Source of the DNA: Paenibacillus roseus
Lineage (GTDB): Bacteria > Bacillota > Bacilli > Paenibacillales > Paenibacillaceae
Reading direction: 5' to 3'
DNA length: 64,000 nucleotides
Assembly (NCBI RefSeq): GCF_016424485.1
Contig: NZ_JAELUP010000012.1
Coordinates: 29,583-93,582, forward strand
Below the pieces are notes generated by a model. The model saw only the letters and a list, made by a program, of their open reading frames with translations, ran no database searches and was not told the origin of the DNA. Both the position numbers and the translations under genes were made by a program. Position 1 is the first letter of the stretch. Each line of letters opens with the position of its first letter. Shown piece by piece: positions 8,831-18,252 of this stretch.

Positions 8831-11800
8831 ATGAGACGACGGCGTTCTATTGTAAACTCATTGTGGGCATTCATGATGTTGTGCTCTACGATCTTGTTAC
8901 CGCTCAGCACTTTCGTCAATAACGGAACAGCGCTCGCGCATGATGGTGAAGATCATGGTGTATCGCACAGAATTTTGGCAGTCACGAAGACGACAGGCTT
9001 TCGTCACGCGTCGATTGATCAAGGGGCTAAAATTGCGCTTCCCGAGATGGGGAGAAAATACAATTTTACGGTCGACTTTACGGAAAATGTAGCCGATCTG
9101 AATGCGGCTAATCTTTCCAAATATGACGTTGTATTTTTTGTCAACACGACTGGTAATTTCAGTGAATGGGGAATGACGAATCAACAGAAGCAGGACCTCA
9201 TGAACTTTATCAAATCGGGCAAGGGCTTCGTGGGAGCACATGCCGCCACGGATACCGGTTATGATTGGCCGGAATACGGTGAATTGACCGGGGCATACTT
9301 CGACAATCATCCATGGACGCAGACGGTTACCTTTAACGTAGAAGACACCAACCATCCGGCGACTTCCCATCTGAATGGTTCCTGGACCGCGCTCGAGGAA
9401 GTATACTACTTTAAAGAAAACCCTCGCGATAAAGGCAAGCACATCCTGCTAAGCCTGGATTTGAACAGCAATGGCGTTACGGGAGGTCTTACAGAAGATC
9501 GTCCAACCGCTTGGTGCAGCCCGGTATCTGAAGGAAGAATGTTCTACACCGGATTAGGTCATCATCCGGAAACCTGGTTTAATGAAGACTTCCAATTGCA
9601 TCTGCTTGGCGGCCTCAAATACGCATGGGGAGAGGCTCAAGATACAGATTGCGACCAACCCTCCAAGAAGCCAGGTGTGCAAAAGGTACCGCTTGTAAAG
9701 GAAACCATTGCAAGCCCAACCGGTTTGGAAATTTCAAAGAACGGCACAATCTTTGTAATCAGTCTTTTTGGCAAAGTATACACGGTAACCCAAGAAGGGG
9801 ATGCAAAGGAAATTTTGAATATTCCGACAAATACGGAAGGCGAGCACGGCTTGATGGGGATTGCCCTTGATCCCGACTATGAGACCAACAATTACGTTTA
9901 TCTATACTATACCAATCCGGTTAAACCTACGCCCGGAAAACTAACCAACCATCTTTCCCGATTCAAGTTCGAGAACGGCACGCTCAAGTCCGAGCAGAAG
10001 TTGCTCGATGTCCCGACGGACGTTACCTGCTGTCACCAAGCCGGATATTTGAAATTCGGTCCGGACGGCAAGCTGTATTTAACTATCGGGGACAACTTGA
10101 CACCTACTCAAGGACCGCAGGTTGGTGCGATTCAAACATCCCAGAACCTCGATGACATGCGGGGTAAAATTCTTCGTATCAACAAAGACGGTTCCGCTCC
10201 TAGCGATAACCCGTTCTACACGGGACAAGGCGGCGCCAGGGATTATATTTATGCCTGGGGATTCCGAAACCCTTACCGTATTTCCTTCGATACCACCAAG
10301 TCGCATGGTAAATTTATTATTTATGAAGGCGATGTAGGCCCGGATGGTACCTTCGCCAACGGGGCTAACGGAGATTATGACGAATTCAATGCGGTCACTG
10401 CTCCGGGTCAAAACTTCGGATGGCCGTATGGTATTGGCGATAAGGTATATAACAAAAGAGACTTCGTCGGAGCCACTCATTATAACCAAATTGACGACGC
10501 TGTATTTGCCGAGAAATTCGCACAGACCAAAAAACCGATTGCCTTCTACGCATATCCAAAAGATCCGGTCTGGGGAGAAAACGGAAGAACTGCTTTGGCG
10601 GGGCCGGTCTACGATTACACAGGACCTGATGCTATTCCCGGATTGAAGAACAAACTGTTGGTCTACGATTTTGCAAGAAACTGGATTAAAGCTATCACTA
10701 CTGATGATGACGGTGAAGTTGAGAAGGTGGAGGACTTCCTGTCCGGCTTGTATGCTCCGATTGATATGAAGGTGGGGCCGGACGGAGCCTTGTATGTCGT
10801 GGAGTTCGGCAAGTCCTGGGAAGCAGACTCCGAAGATGGTATCACCAAAATATTCTATGGACAACTGCATCGTAATCCGGTTATTAAGGCAAAAGTAAGC
10901 GCAACATCTGGAAAAACTCCGCTTACGGTTACATTCGATACAACGGGAACGAAAGATCTGGATGGAGATACTCTCTCCTATGAATGGGAATTCGGTGATG
11001 GCGGCACATCCACGGATCCGAACCCATCCCATACGTATACGGCGAGCGGCTCCTATGAAGTCACATTAAAGGTGACAAACGGAGCGGGGAAAGCATCGGT
11101 ATGGAACACCACGATTGTCGCCGGCAATACGGCTCCTGTCGTGAAAATTACTTACCCGCCTAACGGAAAGTTCTTTACCAACGGGGAAACGATCACGGCA
11201 ACTGCGCGTGCGAGCGATGAAGAGGACGGGGAAATTGCCTGCGGAGACATTCATTGGTCTGTGAACTTGCTGCACGATGCGCATTACCATCCGTTCGAGA
11301 GTCAAACCGGTTGTTCGGCGCCTATTACCTTGTTTGATGACGGTCATGGTCCGGAAGCCAAAATATCTTGGAACATTGCGGCTACTGTAACGGACAAAGG
11401 CGCGCCTAATACAGTACCGTTAACTGCTTCCGATTCCGTTACCTTCAGGAATAAACGTGTTCATGCTGCGGATTTTGATGCCACGGGAGGCGGCAGTCCA
11501 ACTTCCCTTGACAACCAGGGCGTTAAGAAGGAGAACACCTCTGATATTTACGGGGGCCAAAACATCGGTTTTACAGATCCAAATGATTGGTTGATGTTCA
11601 AGCATCTTGATATTAAAAATCTCAAAAAATTATATTTCCGGTTAGCTTCTGATTACAGCGGCTTAAATGTTGAGGCGCGGTTGGATAGTCCGACCGGGGA
11701 GAAAATCGCAACAGCCAAAGCTAATTCAACAAGAGGCTGGCAGAACTGGACCACAATTAGCAGCGATGTCACCCATACGACTCACGGTGCAGGAGATCAG

Positions 11801-13378
11801 TCAGATTTCCATGATGTGTACATTGTCTTCCCTGACGGCGGGAACAATCTCAACTGGCTTCAGTTCAGCTTCGATGGGGACGCTGCGCCTACGGAGTCGA
11901 TTGTTTGCAACAATGACAAATGCAACAGTTCAGAAAACCCAAATACGCCTCCCGACACGACGGGTGCGTATAGCCGGTCAGGATGGACAGCAATCGCAAG
12001 TAACGGTTCCAAGCCGAATGAGGGAATCGATGGCAAGCAAGAAACTCGCTGGACAACAGAGAAGGACGCAGAGCCAGGTATGTGGTACCAGATTGATATG
12101 GGCAAAGTCCAAAAAGTGAACCGCGTCCTGATCGATCACGGGTCACATTGGCCAACATCGGAAGCAAGCAGTCATCCGGACTATTTCCGGGGATACGATC
12201 TGATGGTATCGACGGACGGTCAAACATGGACGACTGTTGCGAGCAAAGACACTAGCTGGAATAAACTGGTTGCGGATGAAACCTTCCAGGCGGTGGATGC
12301 ACGGTATATCAAAATACTGAATAAAGGCAGCGCTCAAGGCTATTGGCTCTCTATTCATGAAATGTATGCGTTCCCGCCAAGTTCCAAAGCTTCTTGGACA
12401 TTTACGCACTCTCCGCGAGGAGGCGATGATACAAGCTCTCCTTCAGATGTAAAGCATGTCATCGACGGAATTCTGAGCACACGATGGGATTCAGGCGCTT
12501 TCCAAGAACCAGGACAGTGGTTCCAGGTTAACATGGGAGCGGTCAAAACCATCAACGAGGTCATCATTGACGCCTCCGGGCATCCGTCAGATTACCCGCG
12601 AGGATACGTAATTGAAGTATCGAAGGACGGACAAAGCTGGAGCAAAGTGGCTGAGAATGCAAATAACACAGTGGTTAAAATCGTCGCTTCCTTCCCTGCC
12701 GTTAAAGCGCAATTTGTCAAAATTACGCAAACTGGAAGTGCACCAGCCAACTGGTGGTCGATCAACGAGCTGGATATTAAAGAAACGAATGACCCTGTTG
12801 CCGCATTTGAGCCTGTACTAAGCACGGATCTCACCGGAAGAATTCTTGAGGCCGGCGATGAAGTAAAAGTTACGGTAGCTGCTCATGGCGCTACGGATTT
12901 GTACGCGTCCAAACTGCTGCTCACTTATGATTCCGATAAACTTGAGTATGTCAGCAGTGCGATTAACGATCAGTTTGGTCGCGAAGGCAACAACGCGCTC
13001 TTGTTCGCGAAGAACGTAAATGGCAAGCTTTCCATAGCATTGACTGCCCTTGGGGACACTCCTGGCCGCAGCGGTGATATCGCTTTAGTGGACATTACGT
13101 TCAAAGTGAAGGGCGACGGAAACACAACATTAATAAGAGGAAGCGAGTTCTCGGATGCCAACGGCAATCTGGTGACCGTGACCGAGGATAAAACATTTGC
13201 AATCAGACTGTCCAGCGCTGACGTCAACCAGGACGGCAAAGTCAATATCACCGACCTCACCCTGGTAGCAAAAGCCTATGGCAAAACCACATTTGACCCT
13301 AGACTGGACATTAATCACGACGGCAAAATCAATATCGAGGATATTTCGTTTGTCGCCAGAAAAGTGCTCGAATCTTAA
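8831..13378 (+). CDS. Secreted ThuA / PQQ-type sugar dehydrogenase with PKD, CBM, cohesin and dockerin modules
   Basis: A 1515-residue multidomain exoprotein. In order: signal peptide (~1-36); ThuA domain (~47-265); soluble glucose/sorbosone dehydrogenase beta-propeller (~285-675) with the conserved His402 (CCHQAGYLKFGPDG), RGKILRIN and WGFRNPYR; PKD (~683-770); an Ig-like spacer; a CBM6-like module (~876-1016); two F5/8 type C modules (~1045-1183 and 1188-1318); a cohesin-like module (~1321-1460); and a dockerin (1461-1515) with two complete loops, DVNQDGKVNITD and DINHDGKINIED. The family oxidises sugars outside the cell using PQQ. The dockerin should plug into a cohesin such as that of the next protein, and its own cohesin could take another partner. 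AAGGAGG precedes the ATG. Confidence 0.88.
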   Translation: MRRRRSIVNSLWAFMMLCSTILLPLSTFVNNGTALAHDGEDHGVSHRILAVTKTTGFRHASIDQGAKIALPEMGRKYNFTVDFTENVADLNAANLSKYDVVFFVNTTGNFSEWGMTNQQKQDLMNFIKSGKGFVGAHAATDTGYDWPEYGELTGAYFDNHPWTQTVTFNVEDTNHPATSHLNGSWTALEEVYYFKENPRDKGKHILLSLDLNSNGVTGGLTEDRPTAWCSPVSEGRMFYTGLGHHPETWFNEDFQLHLLGGLKYAWGEAQDTDCDQPSKKPGVQKVPLVKETIASPTGLEISKNGTIFVISLFGKVYTVTQEGDAKEILNIPTNTEGEHGLMGIALDPDYETNNYVYLYYTNPVKPTPGKLTNHLSRFKFENGTLKSEQKLLDVPTDVTCCHQAGYLKFGPDGKLYLTIGDNLTPTQGPQVGAIQTSQNLDDMRGKILRINKDGSAPSDNPFYTGQGGARDYIYAWGFRNPYRISFDTTKSHGKFIIYEGDVGPDGTFANGANGDYDEFNAVTAPGQNFGWPYGIGDKVYNKRDFVGATHYNQIDDAVFAEKFAQTKKPIAFYAYPKDPVWGENGRTALAGPVYDYTGPDAIPGLKNKLLVYDFARNWIKAITTDDDGEVEKVEDFLSGLYAPIDMKVGPDGALYVVEFGKSWEADSEDGITKIFYGQLHRNPVIKAKVSATSGKTPLTVTFDTTGTKDLDGDTLSYEWEFGDGGTSTDPNPSHTYTASGSYEVTLKVTNGAGKASVWNTTIVAGNTAPVVKITYPPNGKFFTNGETITATARASDEEDGEIACGDIHWSVNLLHDAHYHPFESQTGCSAPITLFDDGHGPEAKISWNIAATVTDKGAPNTVPLTASDSVTFRNKRVHAADFDATGGGSPTSLDNQGVKKENTSDIYGGQNIGFTDPNDWLMFKHLDIKNLKKLYFRLASDYSGLNVEARLDSPTGEKIATAKANSTRGWQNWTTISSDVTHTTHGAGDQSDFHDVYIVFPDGGNNLNWLQFSFDGDAAPTESIVCNNDKCNSSENPNTPPDTTGAYSRSGWTAIASNGSKPNEGIDGKQETRWTTEKDAEPGMWYQIDMGKVQKVNRVLIDHGSHWPTSEASSHPDYFRGYDLMVSTDGQTWTTVASKDTSWNKLVADETFQAVDARYIKILNKGSAQGYWLSIHEMYAFPPSSKASWTFTHSPRGGDDTSSPSDVKHVIDGILSTRWDSGAFQEPGQWFQVNMGAVKTINEVIIDASGHPSDYPRGYVIEVSKDGQSWSKVAENANNTVVKIVASFPAVKAQFVKITQTGSAPANWWSINELDIKETNDPVAAFEPVLSTDLTGRILEAGDEVKVTVAAHGATDLYASKLLLTYDSDKLEYVSSAINDQFGREGNNALLFAKNVNGKLSIALTALGDTPGRSGDIALVDITFKVKGDGNTTLIRGSEFSDANGNLVTVTEDKTFAIRLSSADVNQDGKVNITDLTLVAKAYGKTTFDPRLDINHDGKINIEDISFVARKVLES

Positions 13379-13383
13379 TCGTC

Positions 13384-13428
13384 GGAATACCAGTCCCAGC
13401 CCTAACTCTGGGCTGGTATTCCTTTCCT
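13384..13428 (+). terminator. Terminator between the dehydrogenase and the anchor gene
   Basis: GGAATACCAG / CTGGTATTCC form a 10-bp stem around an inner CCCAG/CTGGG region, followed by TTTCCT. The short T-tract suggests partial read-through into the anchor gene at 13471, giving graded expression. Confidence 0.65.
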
Positions 13429-13470
13429 AGGTGCAGAGCGCCCAAGTCAAGGACAGTGGGAGGATAAGGA

Positions 13471-15300
13471 ATGGGAAGAGGTTTATACAAAACGGTGTTG
13501 CTCGCTTGTGTGGCCTTGCTGGCAATCGGGAGTTTTTCGACCGGCACTGGCATTGTTTACGGAGCCGTACAACAAGCGGATATCAGACTCGGCGCCATCG
13601 CAAGCTCTTATCAGGTGAAGGACGAGATCGCGGTTCCCATTCTCGCATTAGAAACCCGCGAGTTGATGGGCATCGAATTTGTCGTCAAGTACGATCCAGA
13701 GGTATTGGCTTATATCCCGGAGAAGCTGGAACTGCCGGGAGGCTTCAAGGCTGCTGACCCGAGCAGCAATATTATTGTGGATGAACAAAACGGTCTATTA
13801 AAGTATGCGTTGATCAAAAATCAACTGCCTGGCAATGATCCGATTTCCGAAATTAAGCTTGCTACGTTGCGCTTCGAGGCCTTGAAGCCGACGAATTCGA
13901 CCTCGCTCTTGTTGAAAAACATCTTGGCGACTACGGGGTACCATCGAATTCAAACGAATGAGCAAGATAGCCGCCAGGTGAAAATCGATCCCAGAAATGA
14001 TAGTACCAAACCCGTCATCACCGTGGAATCCAGCGCTTCGGTCAGCAGTGCCAATTATGTGTTGAAAGGAACTGTCGTGGATGATGACCCGAATGTAAAG
14101 CTGACCATTAATGGAAACGCGGTTACTTTAAATCAGCATGCATTCTCCCTGTCGACAACGTTGTCAGCAGGTAAAAATACGTTTGTTCTGGTTGCTGCGG
14201 ATACGGCCGGCAATCGACAAGAGCTTACGTTTGTTGTCACTTACACAAGAAGCGGAGGCGGAGGCGGCTCAAACGGCGGTGGATCGGTCTCCAACCCTGA
14301 TTCTGACCCGGACGACACTTCAGTGAAGTCGGATGCCAGCTCCCAAGCGGTCAAGGCATCAGTTGGCGGGACGGTTCAGTTGAAAGGAGGGGCGAAGGTC
14401 GTCATTCCGAAAGGAGCGCTTTCTGAGGACACCACCGTTACGATAAGGAAAATCGCCGATCAGGCTGAGCGCGACAAGCTGCTGCCAAAGGGTCTTCCGT
14501 TAGAACTGCAAGGCGATATTTACGAATTCAAGGCTGCCGGCGACAAGCGGTTGCAGCATCCAGCCGTATTCACTCTGCCATTGAACCCAAGCCATATCAA
14601 GGCCGGAAGCAAAGCAGCCATTTATTATTATCATGAAGGCCGCAAGCAATGGATCTATTTGGGCGGACAATTAAACGCGCAGGACAGCACCATCTCGGTT
14701 CAATCCAAGTACTTCCGGACGCTTGCCGTATTCACCGATCCTTCTCCGATATCTTTCACAGATACGGATCATCACTGGTCTTCCGAGTCGCTGGATCGCC
14801 TGGCAGGTATGAAGATAATCAAAGGTTACAACGATCACACGTTCAAACCGGATTCGCAAATTAGCCGAACCGAGTTTACGATGTTGATTGCTTCTGCTCT
14901 GGGTCTCCCGGTCCAAAGCAACCCTGATCTGTCCTTCGCCGATGCCGGTCAAATTCCGGTTTGGGCCAAAGGCCATATCCAGGCTGCCTTTGATGCAGGC
15001 ATTATACAGGGACACTCTGGAGCTGACGGAGCTGCTTATTTCGATGGAGGTGTCTGGATTACACGCGCAGAAATGGCGGTTATGTTAGCCAGAACCTTGC
15101 AGGCATCCGGCTCCACGAAGGATGTGCAGTTTGAAGATGCCGGACGCTTGCCGAATTGGGCCAAATCCAGTATCGGGCTTCTGGCAGAGAAGAACATTAT
15201 CAATGGCTTCAAAGACAATACCTTCCGTCCTAATGCGAACGCAACGCGAGCGCAGGCTGCCACAATGATCTATCGTTTATTGGACGAGCTGGGTATTTAA
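13471..15300 (+). CDS. Cell-surface anchor protein: cohesin + Ig-like + ZU5-like + three SLH
   Basis: A 609-residue scaffoldin-like anchor. It has a signal peptide (~1-32), a type-I-like cohesin module (~36-172, beginning ADIRLGAIASSYQVKDEIAV and containing GIEFVVKYDPEVL), an Ig-like domain (~178-260), a glycine-rich linker, a ZU5-like beta domain (~298-425, GGTVQLKGGAKVVIPKGAL) and three SLH motifs (~432-609, e.g. ISRTEFTMLIASALGL, ITRAEMAVMLARTL, ATRAQAATMIYRLL). SLH triads bind pyruvylated wall polymers. One cohesin on a wall anchor is the minimal arrangement for tethering dockerin proteins, of which this cluster encodes at least two. Cohesin-dockerin specificity is inferred from gene proximity, not shown. 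Confidence 0.87.
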   Translation: MGRGLYKTVLLACVALLAIGSFSTGTGIVYGAVQQADIRLGAIASSYQVKDEIAVPILALETRELMGIEFVVKYDPEVLAYIPEKLELPGGFKAADPSSNIIVDEQNGLLKYALIKNQLPGNDPISEIKLATLRFEALKPTNSTSLLLKNILATTGYHRIQTNEQDSRQVKIDPRNDSTKPVITVESSASVSSANYVLKGTVVDDDPNVKLTINGNAVTLNQHAFSLSTTLSAGKNTFVLVAADTAGNRQELTFVVTYTRSGGGGGSNGGGSVSNPDSDPDDTSVKSDASSQAVKASVGGTVQLKGGAKVVIPKGALSEDTTVTIRKIADQAERDKLLPKGLPLELQGDIYEFKAAGDKRLQHPAVFTLPLNPSHIKAGSKAAIYYYHEGRKQWIYLGGQLNAQDSTISVQSKYFRTLAVFTDPSPISFTDTDHHWSSESLDRLAGMKIIKGYNDHTFKPDSQISRTEFTMLIASALGLPVQSNPDLSFADAGQIPVWAKGHIQAAFDAGIIQGHSGADGAAYFDGGVWITRAEMAVMLARTLQASGSTKDVQFEDAGRLPNWAKSSIGLLAEKNIINGFKDNTFRPNANATRAQAATMIYRLLDELGI

Positions 15301-15308
15301 TCCTGAAT

Positions 15309-15347
15309 CATTCTCGTCCATCTCCTGTCCGGGGAGGGACGAGAATG
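15309..15347 (+). terminator. Hairpin terminator after the anchor gene
   Basis: An 11-bp perfect stem CATTCTCGTCC / GGACGAGAATG with an inner loop, followed by TTATTAAG. It starts eight bases after the anchor stop; the weak T-run again suggests partial termination before the multicopper oxidase pair. Confidence 0.55.
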
Positions 15348-15372
15348 TTATTAAGATGGGGGGAACGAGCGG

Positions 15373-16317
15373 ATGATGAATGCTATGAAAAGACTGGCTA
15401 CGGTAGCTGTGTTCTGCGTGTCTATCGTGGCGGCCTTGAAATACGGCGCCATTCAACCGATCGCCGCACAGGAGAACACGGTTAAAAAAATCAATTTATA
15501 TGCAACGGACGGGTACGTGAAGATGCCTGACGGAAGCGACATGTATATCTGGGGATATTCACTCCAGAACGAAAAGGGAACGGCTGTTTATCCGGCGCCT
15601 ACTTTAGAAGTGACGGAGGGGGATCAGGTTGAAATTACTTTGACGAATATCGGTCCATCCAAATCAGGTATTTTGCCGGTAGCTCATACGATTCATTTCC
15701 ACGGCTTGAATACGAATCAGAAAAATGACGGCGTTCCGCATACTTCTCTTCCGGTATTCGTCGGAAAGAGCTTTACTTATCAGTTTAAGGCTCAGTATGC
15801 TGGCACCTATTTCTATCACTGTCACGTCGACACGGTCGAGCATTTGCAGATGGGGATGACCGGAAGTTTTATCGTGAAAGCCCGTGAAGGGGTCAACCAG
15901 GCGTGGACGGAAGGGCCCTCTTACGATAAAGAGGTGGTACTTCATTTGAATGAAATCGACCGGTCGTGGCATAAAGCCGTCGAACAACGGCAAACGTATG
16001 ACCGAACGGTCTTCAATCCGGATTTCTGGGCGCTGAACGGCGAGTTTAGCGGCAAAAACGCCAAGACCTCCATTACAGCAAAGGCGGGGGAGACGTATTT
16101 GATCCGACTCATCAACTCCGGTTACCAAAAGCATACCTTCCATATGAATGGGCGACAGTTTAAAGTCATAGCGTCGGATGGTCGGCCATTGCAAAAGTCG
16201 CTCAATAAGCAGTCTCTGACGTTGGCATCGGCGGAGAGATACGATGTCTTGGTCAAATTCGACCAGGCCGGTACCTACACGATCCATGTAGACGGGGAGG
16301 AGTCGAAGCCAAGATGA
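15373..16317 (+). CDS. Two-domain multicopper oxidase, subunit A (domain-1 copper ligands only)
   Basis: A 314-residue exported protein (signal ~1-33) with two cupredoxin domains. Domain 1 keeps all expected copper ligands: H105-T-I-H108-F-H110-G and H149-C150-H151 with H157 and M162 (the HCHVDTVEHLQMGM motif), i.e. a full type 1 site plus four histidines for a trinuclear site. Domain 2 is degenerate: the usual HPxHxHGH reads KHTFHMNGR, and the protein ends at HVDGEESKPR, before the last His cluster. It cannot complete a trinuclear centre alone. The adjacent paralogue has exactly the opposite losses. Complementation between the two is inference from the ligand pattern. Confidence 0.85.
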   Translation: MMNAMKRLATVAVFCVSIVAALKYGAIQPIAAQENTVKKINLYATDGYVKMPDGSDMYIWGYSLQNEKGTAVYPAPTLEVTEGDQVEITLTNIGPSKSGILPVAHTIHFHGLNTNQKNDGVPHTSLPVFVGKSFTYQFKAQYAGTYFYHCHVDTVEHLQMGMTGSFIVKAREGVNQAWTEGPSYDKEVVLHLNEIDRSWHKAVEQRQTYDRTVFNPDFWALNGEFSGKNAKTSITAKAGETYLIRLINSGYQKHTFHMNGRQFKVIASDGRPLQKSLNKQSLTLASAERYDVLVKFDQAGTYTIHVDGEESKPR

Positions 16318-16334
16318 TCAGGGAGGTGAGTGGA

Positions 16335-18233
16335 ATGACGCGCGCCGGGACGATCAAGCGTTACGGGCTATTATTGGCAGTCTGTTTCCTGCTTCTGCTC
16401 CTGTCGCCCCTGCATACAAATGCGGCTGATGTGAAGAAAATTCAACTATTTGCCACAGACGGCTTGCTGACGCTGCCGGACGGCAAGCAGTTGTACATGT
16501 GGGGGTACAGTCTGGAGAACAAGCAGGGAACGGCGGTATTCCCCGGGCCGCTGCTGGAAGTGGAAGAAGGCGATACGCTTGAGGTAACGGTCACCCACAT
16601 CGGAGCCAAACAAGCCGGTTCGGAATTTCGGGTGTATCCGCTTCGCTTCCAGGGCATCGACAGCCCGAGCGGAGCAGAGCAAGCGTTGGCCCTCGGCCAA
16701 AGTCACACCCGTCAAATCCAGGCTGTCCAGGCCGGTTCCTATTACTACTATGCCGGTGACGGGAAGGGCTACGGCGTGCAGATGGGAATGAGCGGACCGT
16801 TCGTTGTGAAGGCAAAGGGCGCGCAAAAGCGGGCATGGACAGGAGGGCCGCAATACGACAAGGAGTATGTCTTTCATGTAAATGAGCTTGATCCGGCCTG
16901 GCACAAGTCGGCAGCAGACGGCCTCGTCTACGACCCTGGCAAGTTCCACCCCCGCTATTGGACGATTAACGGAAAATCGTTCCCTGATCTGGAGGATGAT
17001 CCCAGGTCGATGATTCATGGCAAGGTGGGGGAAAAGATTCTGGTTCGGTTGATCAACCCCGGTTACGACGAACACCCGATGCATCTGCACGGTCACCATT
17101 TTCAGGTAATCGCGGAGAACGGCGTTCCGCGTGATTTTCCTTTAGAAAAGGATACGGTCAACCTGGACCCTGGGGAAACAAAGGATATTCTGATTGTATT
17201 TGACCAAAGCGGGAATTATCCGTTCCATAGCCACCAAATCGTGGATAATACCAATGACGGTGTTTACCCGGGCGGGCTGCATACGATGACACATATCGAA
17301 GAGGCTGGCTCATCGGAAGGAAGCACGATGACGCTGGACATCGGCAGCACGCATGCCACGGTGAACGGCGAGCATGTCATGCTGGATGTTGCTCCGTTCC
17401 GGCTAAAGGGCGAGACGTATGTTCCGCTTGGCTTTATCGCTGAACAGTTGGGCGGCGTTCTGAAAGCCCGTACGGAAGACCGCAGCCTGACCTACAAGAC
17501 CGAGCACACCGAGATGGAACTGTGGCCGTTGCAGAAGCAAGCTCTGTTGAACGGCAAGCAGGTGCAGTTGGAGTCGCCAATCTTGCAGAAAAAAGGGAAA
17601 ACTATGGCTCCCGTCAGTTATATCTCTTCCTTCTTGTGCGCAAGGGTAGGGGCAGACAATTCTTCCAATCAGATTCAGATAGACTATCAATTGGGCCAGG
17701 AGTGTCAAAGCAGCGGTCCTGATATTACCCCGCCTACTGTCACTGCCGATCCGCCGGGAGGCACGTATACAAGCGCCCAGACCGTCCAGCTGTCGATCCA
17801 AGACGAGGACCCGCAGGCGAAGATTTACTATACGACGGACGGCACGCTCCCTACGGCGCGCTCCCTGTTATACACAGGACCGATTGTCATCGACCGCACC
17901 ACTACGTTAAAGTGGATCGGGATCGATACGAGCGGCAACGCCAGTGAGGTACAGACGGGGGTCTATACGATCCGGCCAGCCCCGGAAGTATTGGTCGATG
18001 TGCTGGACGACAAGTTTACTCCGGCTCATATCAAGGTGACCCGAGGAACGACGGTGACCTGGATCTTGAAAGGGTCGATGATGCATACGGTTACTTCCTA
18101 TGACGGGGTCATGAACGGCATCATTGAGCCAAACGGAAACAAGCGATTCAGCTACACGTTTAACGACACGGGAGTCACGTCGTACTTTTGTATGGTTCAT
18201 CCGTATATGACCGGATCGGTGACGGTGGAATAG
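16335..18233 (+). CDS. Multicopper oxidase, subunit B (domain-2 ligands) with stalk, chitobiase-like and cupredoxin domains
   Basis: A 632-residue exported paralogue of the preceding protein. Domain 1 has lost its ligands: HTIHFHG is replaced by YPLRFQG and the HCH motif by YAG. Domain 2 keeps H247-P-M-H250-L-H252-G-H254 and H298-S-H300 followed by a late HTM. C-terminal additions are a copper-amine-oxidase-like stalk domain (~340-450), a chitobiase-C-terminal-like domain (~470-555) and a plastocyanin-like cupredoxin (~560-632) with H584, C619, H622 and M625, a complete blue-copper site. The ATG at 16335 is chosen over 16314 because GGAGGTGA lies 5 bases upstream. The extra cupredoxin could pass electrons to the oxidase core (inference). 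Confidence 0.86.
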   Translation: MTRAGTIKRYGLLLAVCFLLLLLSPLHTNAADVKKIQLFATDGLLTLPDGKQLYMWGYSLENKQGTAVFPGPLLEVEEGDTLEVTVTHIGAKQAGSEFRVYPLRFQGIDSPSGAEQALALGQSHTRQIQAVQAGSYYYYAGDGKGYGVQMGMSGPFVVKAKGAQKRAWTGGPQYDKEYVFHVNELDPAWHKSAADGLVYDPGKFHPRYWTINGKSFPDLEDDPRSMIHGKVGEKILVRLINPGYDEHPMHLHGHHFQVIAENGVPRDFPLEKDTVNLDPGETKDILIVFDQSGNYPFHSHQIVDNTNDGVYPGGLHTMTHIEEAGSSEGSTMTLDIGSTHATVNGEHVMLDVAPFRLKGETYVPLGFIAEQLGGVLKARTEDRSLTYKTEHTEMELWPLQKQALLNGKQVQLESPILQKKGKTMAPVSYISSFLCARVGADNSSNQIQIDYQLGQECQSSGPDITPPTVTADPPGGTYTSAQTVQLSIQDEDPQAKIYYTTDGTLPTARSLLYTGPIVIDRTTTLKWIGIDTSGNASEVQTGVYTIRPAPEVLVDVLDDKFTPAHIKVTRGTTVTWILKGSMMHTVTSYDGVMNGIIEPNGNKRFSYTFNDTGVTSYFCMVHPYMTGSVTVE

Positions 18234-18252
18234 ACAGGAAGGGGGAAGAAGA

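Noticed and set aside
10079..11032. 317-codon minus-strand frame inside the dehydrogenase gene
   Set aside because: It is antisense to a fully supported multidomain gene and has no start signals or recognisable domains.
15373..18233. Single multicopper oxidase gene broken by a frameshift
   Set aside because: Each half has its own ribosome binding site, signal peptide and both cupredoxin domains, so they are tandem paralogues, not two pieces of one gene.
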